Shown here: positions 8,231 through 16,958 of the stretch, one piece after another
Layout of the letters: every line of letters starts with the position of its first letter
Numbering within the stretch: the stretch's first letter is position 1
Assembly (NCBI GenBank): GCA_027489535.1
Contig: JAIXZO010000010.1
Span: forward strand, 1-64,000
Reading direction: 5' to 3'
Length of the DNA stretch: 64,000 bases
Source: Hyphomicrobiales bacterium
GTDB lineage: Bacteria > Pseudomonadota > Alphaproteobacteria > Rhizobiales > Beijerinckiaceae
The notes under the pieces: generated by a model
Database searches by the model: none
Seen by the model: the letters and a program-made list of their open reading frames with translations, nothing else
Told to the model about the DNA's origin: nothing
Translations under genes and position numbers: made by a program

Positions 8231-8938
8231 ATGCTGATGTCCCTCGACCCCAAAATCGTCGAAACCCTTTCCGCCGTCTCGACCGCCACTCTGACGACGA
8301 TCTTGCTGAAGAAGGGCCTGCGCAACGTGTGGATGCGCGGCACGAAGCCGTTGCGTCCGGGCCAGCCGCGGCTCGTGGGGCGGGCCTTCACGCTGCGCTT
8401 CGTTCCCGCGCGCGAAGATCTGGCAACGCCGGAATCGTGGTCTTCGCCGAAGTCGACCCGCGGCGCCATCGAGGCGATGCCCGCGGGCTGCATCGCGGTG
8501 GTGGATGCCATGGGCGTAACCGATGCGGGAATTTTCGGCGACATTCTCTGCGCGCGCATGGCCAAGAAGGGCGTCGCGGGCCTCGTGACCGACGGGGTGA
8601 TCCGCGATTTGGCGGGCGTGCTCGGAACCGGCCTGCCGGTGTGGTGCCAAGGGCAGGCGGCGCCTCCCTCGGTCGCAGGCCTTACCTTCGTCGATTGGCA
8701 GCAGCCCGTGGCCTGCGGCGGCGTGGCCGTGTTCCCCGACGACGTCATCGTGGTCGACGACGACGGCGCGGTGCTGATCCCCGCGGCGCTTCTCGACGCG
8801 GTGCTCGAAGCCGCACCGGAGCAGGAGCGGATGGAAGCCTGGATCATGGAAGAGGTCGAGAAGGGCCTCGCCTTGCCGGGCCTTTACCCGATGAACGCCG
8901 AGACGAAGGCCCGCTACGAGGCTTCCAAGACCAAGTGA
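8231..8938 (+). CDS. RraA-family protein (HMG/CHA aldolase-like)
   Basis: 235 residues of the RraA/dimethylmenaquinone-methyltransferase-like family. It shows the conserved core GDILCARMAKKGVAGLVTDGVIRD, whose RD and preceding residues bind a divalent metal and alpha-keto acid in family aldolases. In Proteobacteria outside the enterics these proteins usually act as 4-hydroxy-4-methyl-2-oxoglutarate aldolases or oxaloacetate decarboxylases rather than RNase E inhibitors. ATG 8231 has AAGGA upstream; ATG 8237 is an alternative. It is monocistronic and followed by a hairpin terminator at 8972-9000. Confidence 0.8.
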   Translation: MLMSLDPKIVETLSAVSTATLTTILLKKGLRNVWMRGTKPLRPGQPRLVGRAFTLRFVPAREDLATPESWSSPKSTRGAIEAMPAGCIAVVDAMGVTDAGIFGDILCARMAKKGVAGLVTDGVIRDLAGVLGTGLPVWCQGQAAPPSVAGLTFVDWQQPVACGGVAVFPDDVIVVDDDGAVLIPAALLDAVLEAAPEQERMEAWIMEEVEKGLALPGLYPMNAETKARYEASKTK

Positions 8939-8971
8939 GCGGAACGGTCACTTCGACCGCCATGGCTTTGA

Positions 8972-9000
8972 GGATCACGAGGGTTCCCCTCTCGTGATCC
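8972..9000 (+). terminator. Hairpin after the RraA-family gene
   Basis: GGATCACGAG (8972-8981) and CTCGTGATCC (8991-9000) form a perfect 10-bp stem with a 9-nt loop, 34 bases after the stop codon. There is no T run, so it is either a weak terminator or an mRNA 3'-end stabiliser. Confidence 0.55.
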
Positions 9001-9132
9001 CGGGCGCGGATTGCATGCGCATCACGCGCCACACGGCTTCGTGCTGAAAACGTGATCATTCATTCGTCACGTTCAAGATCGTACACTCGCATCCTCGGCC
9101 TGCATGCCGCGGCCGGTGGAGAGAACGATCGC

Positions 9133-9627
9133 ATGACGAGAACAATCCTCGCGGCCGTCTTGCTGAGCGTTGCCGCTTCGACCGGCGCCGAAGCTCAAAT
9201 CCTCGATGCGTTGCGCGGTCATGCCGAAGACGCGAGGAGCCGGTTCGCCGAGAACCGCGTCATCGCCGGGGAGACGGTGAAGCGCGGCGACATCGACGCG
9301 GCCGCCAAGGGGCAGGATTTGCTCCATAATTCCTCCGGCACCTGGACGGTCGTGCGCGTCGGCGGCGAGCTTTATCTGCAGTCCGGCGAGAATTTCCGGT
9401 CGAGCCCGGGGCCGGACTATCACGTCTATGTCAGCCGAGCGGCCGCGATCACCGACAATGACCAATTCGACGCGAAGCAGATCGAAGTGGGACGCCTGAC
9501 CAAGCCGAACGGGGCCGCTTACTACAAGCTGCCGAGCTCCGACCTCGAAGGGGTCAACAGCGTTCTGATCTGGTGCAAGCGCTTCAAGGAATATATCGGA
9601 TCGGCGGACCTGCGCTCCGTCAAATGA
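9133..9627 (+). CDS. Secreted DM13-domain protein
   Basis: 164 residues. The signal peptide MTRTILAAVLLSVAASTGAEAQ is followed from about residue 50 by a DM13-type domain: GTWTVVRVGGELYLQSGENFRSSPGPDYHVYVS and a C-terminal VNSVLIWCKRFKEYIGSADL. The cysteine in IWCKRF matches the conserved DM13 cysteine. DM13 domains are proposed to take part in extracytoplasmic redox reactions, so a periplasmic redox or binding role is inferred. The start at 9133 is chosen for the signal peptide. Confidence 0.75.
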   Translation: MTRTILAAVLLSVAASTGAEAQILDALRGHAEDARSRFAENRVIAGETVKRGDIDAAAKGQDLLHNSSGTWTVVRVGGELYLQSGENFRSSPGPDYHVYVSRAAAITDNDQFDAKQIEVGRLTKPNGAAYYKLPSSDLEGVNSVLIWCKRFKEYIGSADLRSVK

Positions 9628-9810
9628 CACGCGCGCACGCCTCCGAACCGGGCGGAACGACGGCCCATTGGTCGGAGTTCCGGTCGCCGTCAGGCGATCT
9701 GTCCCGCAATTCCCCGTTCCCCGGAGAAGTTAATTCCTTGTTCACCTTCCGCGCCCCCTTATGGTGGGCGTGGAGATCGCGGGTGATCGCCCCGCGTCGG
9801 GTGCAGCGTG

Positions 9811-10335
9811 ATGGGAAAGTCGCAGGGTCGCATGGAAGGCCTGCCTTTGGCGGCGGACGACGCCGCCGACCTCGTTCAGGTCGGGGCACTTCCGCTGCTG
9901 CGCGGCGAGGACGGTCTCTTGCGCGTGGTCTTGGTGACGACGCGCGGATCCGGCCGTTGGACGATTCCGAAGGGCAACCCCATCGCGGGCTTGGCCCCGC
10001 ACAAGGCGGCGGCCCGTGAGGCGCGGGAGGAAGCGGGTCTCCTCGGCAAAGCGTCCAAGAAATTGCTCGGCCGCTACATGTTCTGGAAGCGGCGCGAGGA
10101 CCATTGGGAACTCGCCTCGGTGGACGTTTATCGCTTCAAGGTCGAAAGCCGTCTGGAGACGTTCAAGGAGCAGGCCGAGCGCGCGGTCGGCGTCTTCACG
10201 CCCGAAGAGGCCGCCCGGCTCGTGTTGGAGCCCGGGCTGACGAGCCTCATCGCCGCAGTCGGTGCGGGAAAGGACGGCAAAGGCAAGAAGAAGCGCAAAA
10301 ACGCGGCGGGCCAAGCCGACGGCGGCGAAATCTGA
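9811..10335 (+). CDS. NUDIX hydrolase of the diphosphoinositol-phosphatase type
   Basis: 174 residues with a Nudix fold. WTIPKGNPIAGLAPHKAAAR runs into the Nudix box REAREEAGL with the metal-binding REx2EE core. The first conserved Glu of the classical box is replaced, as in the WxIPKG...-type subfamily acting on diphosphoinositol polyphosphates or dinucleoside polyphosphates. The C-terminus is Lys-rich (GKGKKKRKN). ATG 9811 follows a GTG at 9808; either may start. It precedes the hydratase gene by 88 bases. Confidence 0.8.
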   Translation: MGKSQGRMEGLPLAADDAADLVQVGALPLLRGEDGLLRVVLVTTRGSGRWTIPKGNPIAGLAPHKAAAREAREEAGLLGKASKKLLGRYMFWKRREDHWELASVDVYRFKVESRLETFKEQAERAVGVFTPEEAARLVLEPGLTSLIAAVGAGKDGKGKKKRKNAAGQADGGEI

Positions 10336-10423
10336 CGGGCAGCATCCCCGCAAGCGACTGGCGCGCGCGCCCCGAACGGTCCAGTCTAAGACCGACGCCA
10401 TCGTGAATCATCGGAAGCAGCCC

Positions 10424-11170
10424 ATGTCCTCGGCCGAACGCCTCGCCTCAACCCTCATCGCCGCCTACAAGTCCGGCCGTCGCGTGCCCGTCGATGCGGA
10501 TGCGCAGGCGCTGACGCTCGCCGAGGCGATGCCGATGCAGGCCACGATCGCCGCCGGGATCGGCGCTGCGGTCGGCGGTTGGAAGGTCGCCATCCCGAAC
10601 GGCGCGCCGGGTTATGCGCCGATGTTCGCCGCCAACATCCGCGAAAGCGGCAGCCGTTGGGCCATCCCGCAGGAAGGCTTTCTGGTTGAGATCGAGCTCG
10701 CCTTTACGCTGAAATCCGATTTGCCGGTGCGGCCCGGCCGCCCCTACAGCCGCGACGAGGTGCTCGCCGCCCTCGACCATGCCGTCGTCGGCATCGAGCT
10801 GATCGCCAGCCGCTTCGAGAAGTCGCCCCCGACCGCGCCGTTCCCGGCTTGGCTTGCCGACAATATGGGCAATGCCGGCTATGTGACCGGCGCGGCGATT
10901 CCGGTCGCCGCCTTCAAGGACATGACGGGTTTCCGGACGGTCTACCGCGCGGACGGCGTGGTGGCGCAGGAAGTGACCGGGCATCCGCTCGGCGATCCGC
11001 TCGCGCCCATCGTCGCCTGCGCGTCCGACGAGGCCAATGCATTCGGCGGCTTCAAGGCCGGACAGATCGTGACCACGGGCAGCCTGACGACGCCGAAGGT
11101 GTTCAATGCCCCGGTACGCCTGACCGCTTCGATCGAAGGATTGGGCGAGGTCGCCGTCGACATCGGCTGA
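10424..11170 (+). CDS. 2-keto-4-pentenoate hydratase / FAH-family protein
   Basis: 248 residues of the fumarylacetoacetate hydrolase superfamily, most like 2-oxopent-4-enoate hydratases or 2-oxo-3-hexenedioate decarboxylases of aromatic meta-cleavage pathways. Visible signatures are the N-terminal helical cap (AERLASTLIAAYKSG), the metal-ligand region FLVEIELAFTLKSDLP and the late segment GGFKAGQIVTTGSLT. The substrate cannot be fixed; no other meta-cleavage gene is adjacent. The start MSSAERL fits the family. Confidence 0.75.
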   Translation: MSSAERLASTLIAAYKSGRRVPVDADAQALTLAEAMPMQATIAAGIGAAVGGWKVAIPNGAPGYAPMFAANIRESGSRWAIPQEGFLVEIELAFTLKSDLPVRPGRPYSRDEVLAALDHAVVGIELIASRFEKSPPTAPFPAWLADNMGNAGYVTGAAIPVAAFKDMTGFRTVYRADGVVAQEVTGHPLGDPLAPIVACASDEANAFGGFKAGQIVTTGSLTTPKVFNAPVRLTASIEGLGEVAVDIG

Positions 11171-11272
11171 GCCGTTCGCCATGCGCGGCACGCATCGCCG
11201 TCCGCGCTCCTCCGCCGTTGACGCGGCGTACGCAGCGGGGATTGTGACGCAACGCCCCGTCACGAGTTCCCG

Positions 11273-12118
11273 ATGACCCTGATCGCCTTCCTTGCCGCGC
11301 TCGGCAGCGCCGTGCTCCACGCGGCGTGGAACACGTTGGCGCGCAGCCGTTCGGAACCGGGCTACGCCTTCGGCGCCATCGTGGTGGCGGCGGGCGTCAC
11401 GTCGCTTCCCATCTTGGCGCTTCGCGGCGTGCCGACCGTCTCGGCCGCATGGGGCTGGATGGCGATCGGCTTCACCTTCAACCTGATCGCCATCCGTCTG
11501 ACGATGGCGGCCTATCGCCGGCTGCCCTTGTCGCTTGCCTACCCGCTGTCGCGGGGCACCGCGCCGCTGATGGTCGCGTTGATGGAATTCGGCTTCCTCT
11601 CGCATGCTCTTCCGGGTGCGGGCGTCATTGTGGGCATGCTCGTGGTGTCCGCGGCGGTGCTGATGCTCGCAAAGTCCGCCCGCACGGGCGAAGGCCTCGA
11701 CCGCAAGGGACTGCTGTTCACCATGGGCGCGGCCGTTTCCACCGCGATCTTTTCGATTACCGACGCGCAGGGCGTGCGCGCAGGGGGCGACCCGTTGGCC
11801 TACGGCGCGACCGTGGCCGTGCTGATGGCCGTCGCGCTGCCGATCATCCAGCGCGTCGAAGGCGTGAGTCTCGCACGCATGTTCCGCGGCAACGTCGTGT
11901 TCGCGATGTCGGCTTCGGTCGTTTCGATGGGCTCTTATCTGCTGGTGCTCTACGCCTTCATGCACGGCCCCATCGCGCCGTCCTCCGCGATCCGCGAAAC
12001 GAGCGTGCTGTTCGGCACCGTGTTTGCGGCGATGTTCTTGGGCGAGAAGCCCGGTCCGTTGCGCTGGAGCGCTATCGCGCTGGCCGTCGCGGGCGTCGCG
12101 CTGATCCGGCTGGGGTGA
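11273..12118 (+). CDS. EamA/DMT-family transporter
   Basis: 281 residues with about ten hydrophobic helices in two repeats, the EamA (drug/metabolite transporter) pattern: an N-terminal VLHAAWNTLAR, a PLSRGTAPL loop and a second-half SSAIRETSVLFGTVFAAMFLGEKPG, which is typical of the family. It acts in the inner membrane, probably exporting a metabolite; the substrate is unknown. It ends 3 bases before the convergent hrcA stop. Confidence 0.8.
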   Translation: MTLIAFLAALGSAVLHAAWNTLARSRSEPGYAFGAIVVAAGVTSLPILALRGVPTVSAAWGWMAIGFTFNLIAIRLTMAAYRRLPLSLAYPLSRGTAPLMVALMEFGFLSHALPGAGVIVGMLVVSAAVLMLAKSARTGEGLDRKGLLFTMGAAVSTAIFSITDAQGVRAGGDPLAYGATVAVLMAVALPIIQRVEGVSLARMFRGNVVFAMSASVVSMGSYLLVLYAFMHGPIAPSSAIRETSVLFGTVFAAMFLGEKPGPLRWSAIALAVAGVALIRLG

Positions 12119-12121
12119 GCG

Positions 12122-13210
12122 TCAGCGACCGCGTTCGAGCAGCTTGGTGACGACCTTCGCGGTGTAATCCACCATCGGCACGATGCGCGCGTAATTGAGC
12201 CGCGTCGGCCCGATGACGCCGAGCACGCCGACGATCTTCTGCTGCGCGTCGCGGAAGGGCGCCGCGATGAGCGACGAACCGGACAGCGAGAACAGCCGGT
12301 TTTCAGAGCCGATATAGATGCGGACGCCGTCGCCTTGCTCCGCGCGCGCGATCAGATCGATGACGTCCTTCTGCCGCTCGAGATCGGAGAACAGCAGGCG
12401 GATGCGTTCGAGATCGTCGCCGGCGTGCAGGTCTTCCAACAGATTGGCCTGACCCCGCACGATCAACTGCCGACTGTCGGATTCTCCCGCCCAACTCGCG
12501 AGCCCCGTCTCGATGAGACGGGCCGTGATCGAGTCGAGTTCCTGCTCCGCCTGTTGGCGGGATGCCTCGATCTCGCCGAGCAGGTCGGCAAGGGTGCGGC
12601 CCCGAATGCGCTCGGACAGGTAATTGGATGCCTCGACGAGCGCGGAGGGGGGCAGACCGGCGGGAAGTTCGACGATGCGGTTCTCGACGGAGCCGTCCTC
12701 CGTCACGAGAACGACGAGGGCGCGGCCGTTGTCGAGCCGCACGAATTCGATGTGCTTGAGGGGCGAACTCGCCTTGGTGGTCACGACCACGCCCGCGCCG
12801 CGCGAAAGCCCGGAGATCAGCTGCGTCGCCTCGGCGAGCGTCTGTTCCATGGTGCGGTTGTGGCCGCCCGCGCGCACCTGCGCCTCGATCCGGTCGCGCT
12901 CGTCGGCAGGAACGTCGCCGATCTCGAGCATGGAATCGACGAAGAACCGCAGACCTTGCTCGGTCGGGAGCCGGCCCGCGCTGGTATGCGGCGCATAGAC
13001 GAGACCCGCGGCTTCAAGATCGGACATCACGTTGCGGACGGAGGCGGGCGACAACGTGATGGGCAGGATGCGCGACAGATTGCGCGAGCCGAGCGGTTCG
13101 CCGGTCGCGAGATAGCTCTCCACGACGTGGCGGAAGATTTCCCGCGAACGTTCGTTGAGATCGATGAGCGTGCGCCCGGAAGCGGCGGCGTCGCGGTCGG
13201 AAGCTGTCAC
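12122..13210 (-). CDS. hrcA: Heat-inducible transcription repressor HrcA
   Basis: 362 residues matching HrcA: an N-terminal winged helix ([30 protein letters not shown]... [18 protein letters not shown]...[18 protein letters not shown]), a central GAF-like dimerisation region and the C-terminal [24 protein letters not shown]. HrcA represses groE/dnaK operons by binding CIRCE dyads, stabilised by GroEL. No CIRCE element is visible in its own upstream region. It is divergent from rph, the usual alphaproteobacterial arrangement. Confidence 0.95.
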   Translation of the reverse strand: MTASDRDAAASGRTLIDLNERSREIFRHVVESYLATGEPLGSRNLSRILPITLSPASVRNVMSDLEAAGLVYAPHTSAGRLPTEQGLRFFVDSMLEIGDVPADERDRIEAQVRAGGHNRTMEQTLAEATQLISGLSRGAGVVVTTKASSPLKHIEFVRLDNGRALVVLVTEDGSVENRIVELPAGLPPSALVEASNYLSERIRGRTLADLLGEIEASRQQAEQELDSITARLIETGLASWAGESDSRQLIVRGQANLLEDLHAGDDLERIRLLFSDLERQKDVIDLIARAEQGDGVRIYIGSENRLFSLSGSSLIAAPFRDAQQKIVGVLGVIGPTRLNYARIVPMVDYTAKVVTKLLERGR

Positions 13211-13358
13211 CCTTTGGAACTCCTTGAAGCGCGACTGTGCGCGTCGCCGCGCGCGGGATCAAGCGGCGGGCGCGGTGTCACGCAGGGTCCGCGCCTTGCC
13301 GGGCCGGCCTGAGGAGCCTAGAAGAACCCGTCCTCCGTGTCCCGAAAGCCGAGCCCGC

Positions 13359-14075
13359 ATGCGCCCCTCCAATCGCCGCCCCGACGAACTCCGTGCCGTG
13401 TCTCTCGAGCGGGGCGTCGCGCGCTACGCCGAAGGCTCTTGCCTCGTGAAATTCGGCAACACCCACGTCTTGTGCGCCGCCACGCTCGAAGAGCGCGGTC
13501 CGCCGTGGCTGCGCGGCACCGGGAAGGGCTGGGTGACCGCCGAATATTCGATGCTGCCGCGTGCGACCCTCGAGCGGACGCGCCGCGAGAGCACATCCGG
13601 CAAGCAAGGCGGCCGGACCCATGAAATCCAGCGTCTGATAGGTCGCAGCCTGCGCGCGGTGGTGGATCTCGCGGTGCTCGGCGAAAAGCAGATCATCGTC
13701 GATTGCGACGTCATTCAGGCCGACGGCGGCACGCGCACCGCGGCCATCACCGGTGCGTGGGTCGCGCTGCATGATTGTCTTGCATGGATGCACGGCCGCT
13801 CGATGGTGGCCACCATGCCGCTCAAGGATCATGTCGCGGCCGTCTCCTGCGGCATCTACAAGGAAACCCCGGTTCTCGATCTCGATTATGTCGAAGATTC
13901 GGGCTGCGGCACCGATGCGAATTTCGTGATGACCGGCACGGGCGGCATCGTGGAAGTGCAGGGCACCGCCGAGGGCGCGCCGTTCAGCGAAGAGGAACTG
14001 ACCAAGCTGCTGCGTCTCGCGCGCAACGGCATCGGCGACCTCGTGGCGCTTCAGAAGGCGGCGATCAGGGGATGA
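13359..14075 (+). CDS. rph: Ribonuclease PH
   Basis: 238 residues, full family length. RNase PH is a phosphorolytic 3'-5' exonuclease that trims tRNA 3' ends. Motifs visible include [12 protein letters not shown] at the start, [18 protein letters not shown], the phosphate-site region [23 protein letters not shown] (given in part), [18 protein letters not shown] and [15 protein letters not shown]. Its stop overlaps the rdgB start as ATGA, so the two are coupled. Confidence 0.95.
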   Translation: MRPSNRRPDELRAVSLERGVARYAEGSCLVKFGNTHVLCAATLEERGPPWLRGTGKGWVTAEYSMLPRATLERTRRESTSGKQGGRTHEIQRLIGRSLRAVVDLAVLGEKQIIVDCDVIQADGGTRTAAITGAWVALHDCLAWMHGRSMVATMPLKDHVAAVSCGIYKETPVLDLDYVEDSGCGTDANFVMTGTGGIVEVQGTAEGAPFSEEELTKLLRLARNGIGDLVALQKAAIRG

Positions 14076-14707
14076 CGGGCATGCGGCGGCTGTCGGGCAC
14101 CATCGTCATCGCCACGCACAATGCGGGCAAGCTGAAGGAAATGCGCGAATTGCTCGCGCCCTACGGCCTCACGGCGGTTTCGGCCGGCGAATTGGGGCTG
14201 CCCGAGCCGGAAGAAACCGGCGTCACCTTCGCGGAGAATGCCGCCATCAAGGCGCTGGCCGCGGCGAAGGCTGCGAACCTGCCCGCCTTCGCGGACGATT
14301 CCGGCGTCTGCGTCGCGGCCTTGGGCGGCGATCCCGGCATCTATTCCGCGCGTTGGGGCGGGCCGACCAAGGACTTCGACTTCGCGATGCGGACCATCGA
14401 GGATCTGCTGCAGAAGAAGGGTGCGACCGCGCCCGAGGACCGTCGAGCATGGTTCGTCTCGGCCCTGTGCGTCGCATGGCCGGACGAGGAAACCGTGACC
14501 GTGGAAGGCCGCGTCGACGGTACCCTGGTATGGCCGCCGCGCGGTCCCGCCGGATTCGGCTACGATCCCATGTTCCAGCCCGACGGGCATGAGCGGACCT
14601 TCGGCGAGATGTCGCCGGAGGAGAAGCACGGGCTGCCTCCGCAAGGTCTCGGCCTGTCGCACCGCGCCCGCGCATTCATCGCCTTGGCCGAGACGGTGCT
14701 GGCTTGA
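14072..14707 (+). CDS. rdgB: XTP/dITP pyrophosphatase (HAM1/RdgB)
   Basis: 211 residues. It hydrolyses non-canonical purine triphosphates (dITP, XTP) to prevent their incorporation into DNA. The N-terminal [12 protein letters not shown], the catalytic patch [34 protein letters not shown] and SHRARAF are all present. It starts by a 4-base overlap with rph and its TGA overlaps the hemW start, forming a compact rph-rdgB-hemW operon. Confidence 0.95.
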   Translation: MTGMRRLSGTIVIATHNAGKLKEMRELLAPYGLTAVSAGELGLPEPEETGVTFAENAAIKALAAAKAANLPAFADDSGVCVAALGGDPGIYSARWGGPTKDFDFAMRTIEDLLQKKGATAPEDRRAWFVSALCVAWPDEETVTVEGRVDGTLVWPPRGPAGFGYDPMFQPDGHERTFGEMSPEEKHGLPPQGLGLSHRARAFIALAETVLA

Positions 14708-15882
14708 ACGCCCCCGCACCCTCGCCCGTGGGGCCGGACGCCCCGGGTTTCGGGGTGTATCTGCACTGGCCGTTCTGCGCGGCGAAATGCCCGTATTGCG
14801 ACTTCAACAGCCATGTGCGGCAAGCGCCCGTGGACGAGCACCGCTTCGCGGCGGCCTTCGAGCGCGCGATCGCGGGGCAGGCGGCCCTGACGCCCGGACG
14901 CACGGTGACCAGCATCTTCTTGGGCGGCGGCACGCCCTCGCTGATGCAGCCGAGCACCGTGGCTACGATCCTCGACTCCGTCGCGCGGCATTGGACCGTC
15001 GCACCCGACGCCGAAATCAGCTTGGAGGCGAACCCGACCAGCATCGAGGCGGGGCGGCTCCGGGGCTATCGCACGGCCGGCGTCAACCGGTTGTCGATGG
15101 GTATTCAGGCCATGAACGATACGGATCTGCGCGCGCTCGGCCGCATGCATTCGGCGTCCGAGGCCATGGGCGCGGTCGAGACGGCCTCGAAGATCTTCGA
15201 CCGCTACTCCTTCGACCTTATCTACGCTCGTCCCGGCCACACCCCGGCGGCCTGGAAGGCGGAGTTGGAAGAGGCGGTGAACCGGGCGGCGGAGCATCTC
15301 TCGCTTTATCAACTCACCATCGAGCCGGGCACGATGTTCGAGCGCCTGCACCGCGCGGGAAAGCTGATCGTTCCCGACCCCGACCTGGCGAGGGCGCTGT
15401 ACGACGTGACGCAGGAGGTCTGCGACGCGCGCGGGCTGCCCGCTTACGAAATTTCCAACCACGCTCGGCCGGGCGCGGAGAGCCGGCACAACCTCGTCTA
15501 TTGGCGCTATGGGGAATATGCGGGCGTCGGGCCGGGCGCGCATGCTCGGCTGGCGACGGCGACCGGCCGCGAGGCGCTTGTCTTCGAGAAGCATCCCGAA
15601 ACGTGGCTGTCGCGCATCGAAGCGGGCGAGGACGCTTCCATCGAGCGGGAAGTGCTGAGCCGTGAGGCGCAGGGCGACGAAATGTTGCTGATGGGGTTGC
15701 GCCTGCGGGAGGGCATTTCACCCGAACGCTATGTCGAAACGGCCGGCCGCAGTCTTGACGAACGACGCATCGCGGATCTCGTCGGGGACGGCTTGGTAGA
15801 ATTCACCGACGGAGGGCGACTGCGCGCCACCATATCCGGCGTCCCCGTGATAGACGCCATCGTGGCGGATCTTGCAGCCTGA
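14704..15882 (+). CDS. hemW: Heme chaperone HemW (radical SAM, coproporphyrinogen-oxidase-like)
   Basis: 392 residues. The radical-SAM CxxxCxxC motif is in [11 protein letters not shown], followed by [11 protein letters not shown] and EANPTS; the downstream [12 protein letters not shown] and [13 protein letters not shown] fit the HemN/HemW family. An NHARPG...[22 protein letters not shown] segment (given in part) is typical of HemW heme chaperones. The likely start is TTG 14704, overlapping the rdgB stop, because no nearby ATG precedes GVYLHWPFC. The length matches HemW rather than the longer oxygen-independent HemN. Confidence 0.88.
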   Translation: MNAPAPSPVGPDAPGFGVYLHWPFCAAKCPYCDFNSHVRQAPVDEHRFAAAFERAIAGQAALTPGRTVTSIFLGGGTPSLMQPSTVATILDSVARHWTVAPDAEISLEANPTSIEAGRLRGYRTAGVNRLSMGIQAMNDTDLRALGRMHSASEAMGAVETASKIFDRYSFDLIYARPGHTPAAWKAELEEAVNRAAEHLSLYQLTIEPGTMFERLHRAGKLIVPDPDLARALYDVTQEVCDARGLPAYEISNHARPGAESRHNLVYWRYGEYAGVGPGAHARLATATGREALVFEKHPETWLSRIEAGEDASIEREVLSREAQGDEMLLMGLRLREGISPERYVETAGRSLDERRIADLVGDGLVEFTDGGRLRATISGVPVIDAIVADLAA

Positions 15883-15952
15883 AGCGATTGCCGCGTGTCT
15901 GCAGCGCGTCAGCCTCTCGCGTGCGTATTCCGACTGAATGCAGGGCTGAATG

Positions 15953-15990
15953 GTGTCCGGCCCTCCGATCTGGGGCGGAGTGCCGGACAC
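15953..15990. terminator. Long hairpin between convergent hemW and luxR genes
   Basis: GTGTCCGGC (15953-15961) pairs exactly with GCCGGACAC (15982-15990), and an inner CTCCG/CGGAG extends the stem to about 14 bp around an 8-nt loop. It lies between two converging genes and would fold in either transcript, so a bidirectional terminator is likely although no T tract follows. Confidence 0.5.
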
Positions 15991-16114
15991 GTCGCGCGGC
16001 GCATCCGTCTGGGGGCGGCGGCCGCGGCGATCAGCGTTTCTTTGCGAGCCGACCGAAGCCGTTCAACAGGAAACGGCCGACCGCCGTTGTTTACCAATCC
16101 GCGTCCGCGTCCAT

Positions 16115-16134
16115 AACTGTCCGATAGAACAGTG
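16115..16134. promoter_or_regulatory. lux-box-like dyad
   Basis: AACTGTCCGATAGAACAGTG carries the CTG-N10-CAG core with flanking ACTGT/ACAGT half-sites in perfect dyad and a central GAT, as in LuxR/TraR-type operators. It sits 9 bases beyond the stop of the LuxR-family gene, the position of a luxI promoter in tandem luxR-luxI loci. Confidence 0.5.
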
Positions 16135-16142
16135 GTGCAGCG

Positions 16143-16958
16143 TCAGTCGAATGCAATCAGACCGGATTGCATCGCCTTGGCCGCGGCATGGCGGGTATTG
16201 GTCGCATCCAGCTTGCGGCGGGCATTGTCATGGTGAAATCGCACGGTCCGCTCGCGGATGCCCAGGATCGCCGCCGTGTCCTGAACGGTCTTGCCCGCGG
16301 CGCTCCACTGCAGACACTCCTTCTCGCGGGCCGACAGCCTCGGAGCTTTGCTGCGTTCTTCCGCCCATGATCTTTCGAGCAGATGGCACGACACGAGCAG
16401 GACGTCCGCGGTACGCCGTTTCAGCAAGCGTCGCCAAGTCGCTTCGTCGCCGTCGGAGCTGACGGACAGAACCGCCAAGCGGCCGTTCGGTCCATGGACG
16501 GGAACCGTCAGCCCGAACTTGCCGACCCCATATGCGTGCGCCGCTTCGAAGAAAGGCCCGACGGGTCCCGACCCGTATTGGAGGGAGGACCATTCGATCG
16601 GCGTAACCGCGTTTCGGGATGCGACGAGGATCGGGTCGATCCGACCGTAATCCGAGGCGGTGTAATGTGCGATCCAGTCGAGGGGGTAATCCGACGAGGC
16701 GCCGCGCAGCGCGTTGCCCTTCGGCGATGGAGCCGACGAGAATTCCGCATAAACCGCGCGGGCGAAGCCCCATCGCTCGAGAGCGCTGAAGACGACGTTC
16801 AGGCCTTCGGCACCTTTCGGCAGCGCGGAGACGAGTTCGAGCACGTGCTGCAAGACCGCCAACCCCCCGAGGATAGAAGCGTCAAAGTTGCAGCACTTGC
16901 TTTCATGCACAACGAACCGGCGGTAGCGATTTAGGTTATTGCGTACCTGGGGATGCAA
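16143..16958 (-). CDS. LuxR-family quorum-sensing regulator (solo)
   Basis: 271 residues. The N-terminal autoinducer-binding domain keeps the invariant pocket residues: Trp95 and Tyr99 (DWIAHY), Asp108 (RIDPI) and Trp123 (PIEWS). A GerE-type HTH follows (LSAREKECLQWSAAGKTVQDTAAILGIRERTVRFH, given in part). It should therefore respond to an N-acyl-homoserine lactone. No luxI-type synthase is in the window, making it a solo receptor locally. ATG 16958 lies 23 bases inside the upstream lipoprotein gene; later starts (GTG at FVVHES, or TTG at GGLAVL) are possible. A lux-box-like dyad lies just past its stop. Confidence 0.88.
   Translation of the reverse strand: MHPQVRNNLNRYRRFVVHESKCCNFDASILGGLAVLQHVLELVSALPKGAEGLNVVFSALERWGFARAVYAEFSSAPSPKGNALRGASSDYPLDWIAHYTASDYGRIDPILVASRNAVTPIEWSSLQYGSGPVGPFFEAAHAYGVGKFGLTVPVHGPNGRLAVLSVSSDGDEATWRRLLKRRTADVLLVSCHLLERSWAEERSKAPRLSAREKECLQWSAAGKTVQDTAAILGIRERTVRFHHDNARRKLDATNTRHAAAKAMQSGLIAFD

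Noticed and set aside
10448-11965. 505-codon open frame on the minus strand
   Set aside because: Antisense to the hydratase and EamA genes, low-complexity His/Arg composition, no recognisable motif.
13211-13358. CIRCE element for HrcA autoregulation
   Set aside because: The 9-9-9 dyad TTAGCACTC...GAGTGCTAA is not present between hrcA and rph.
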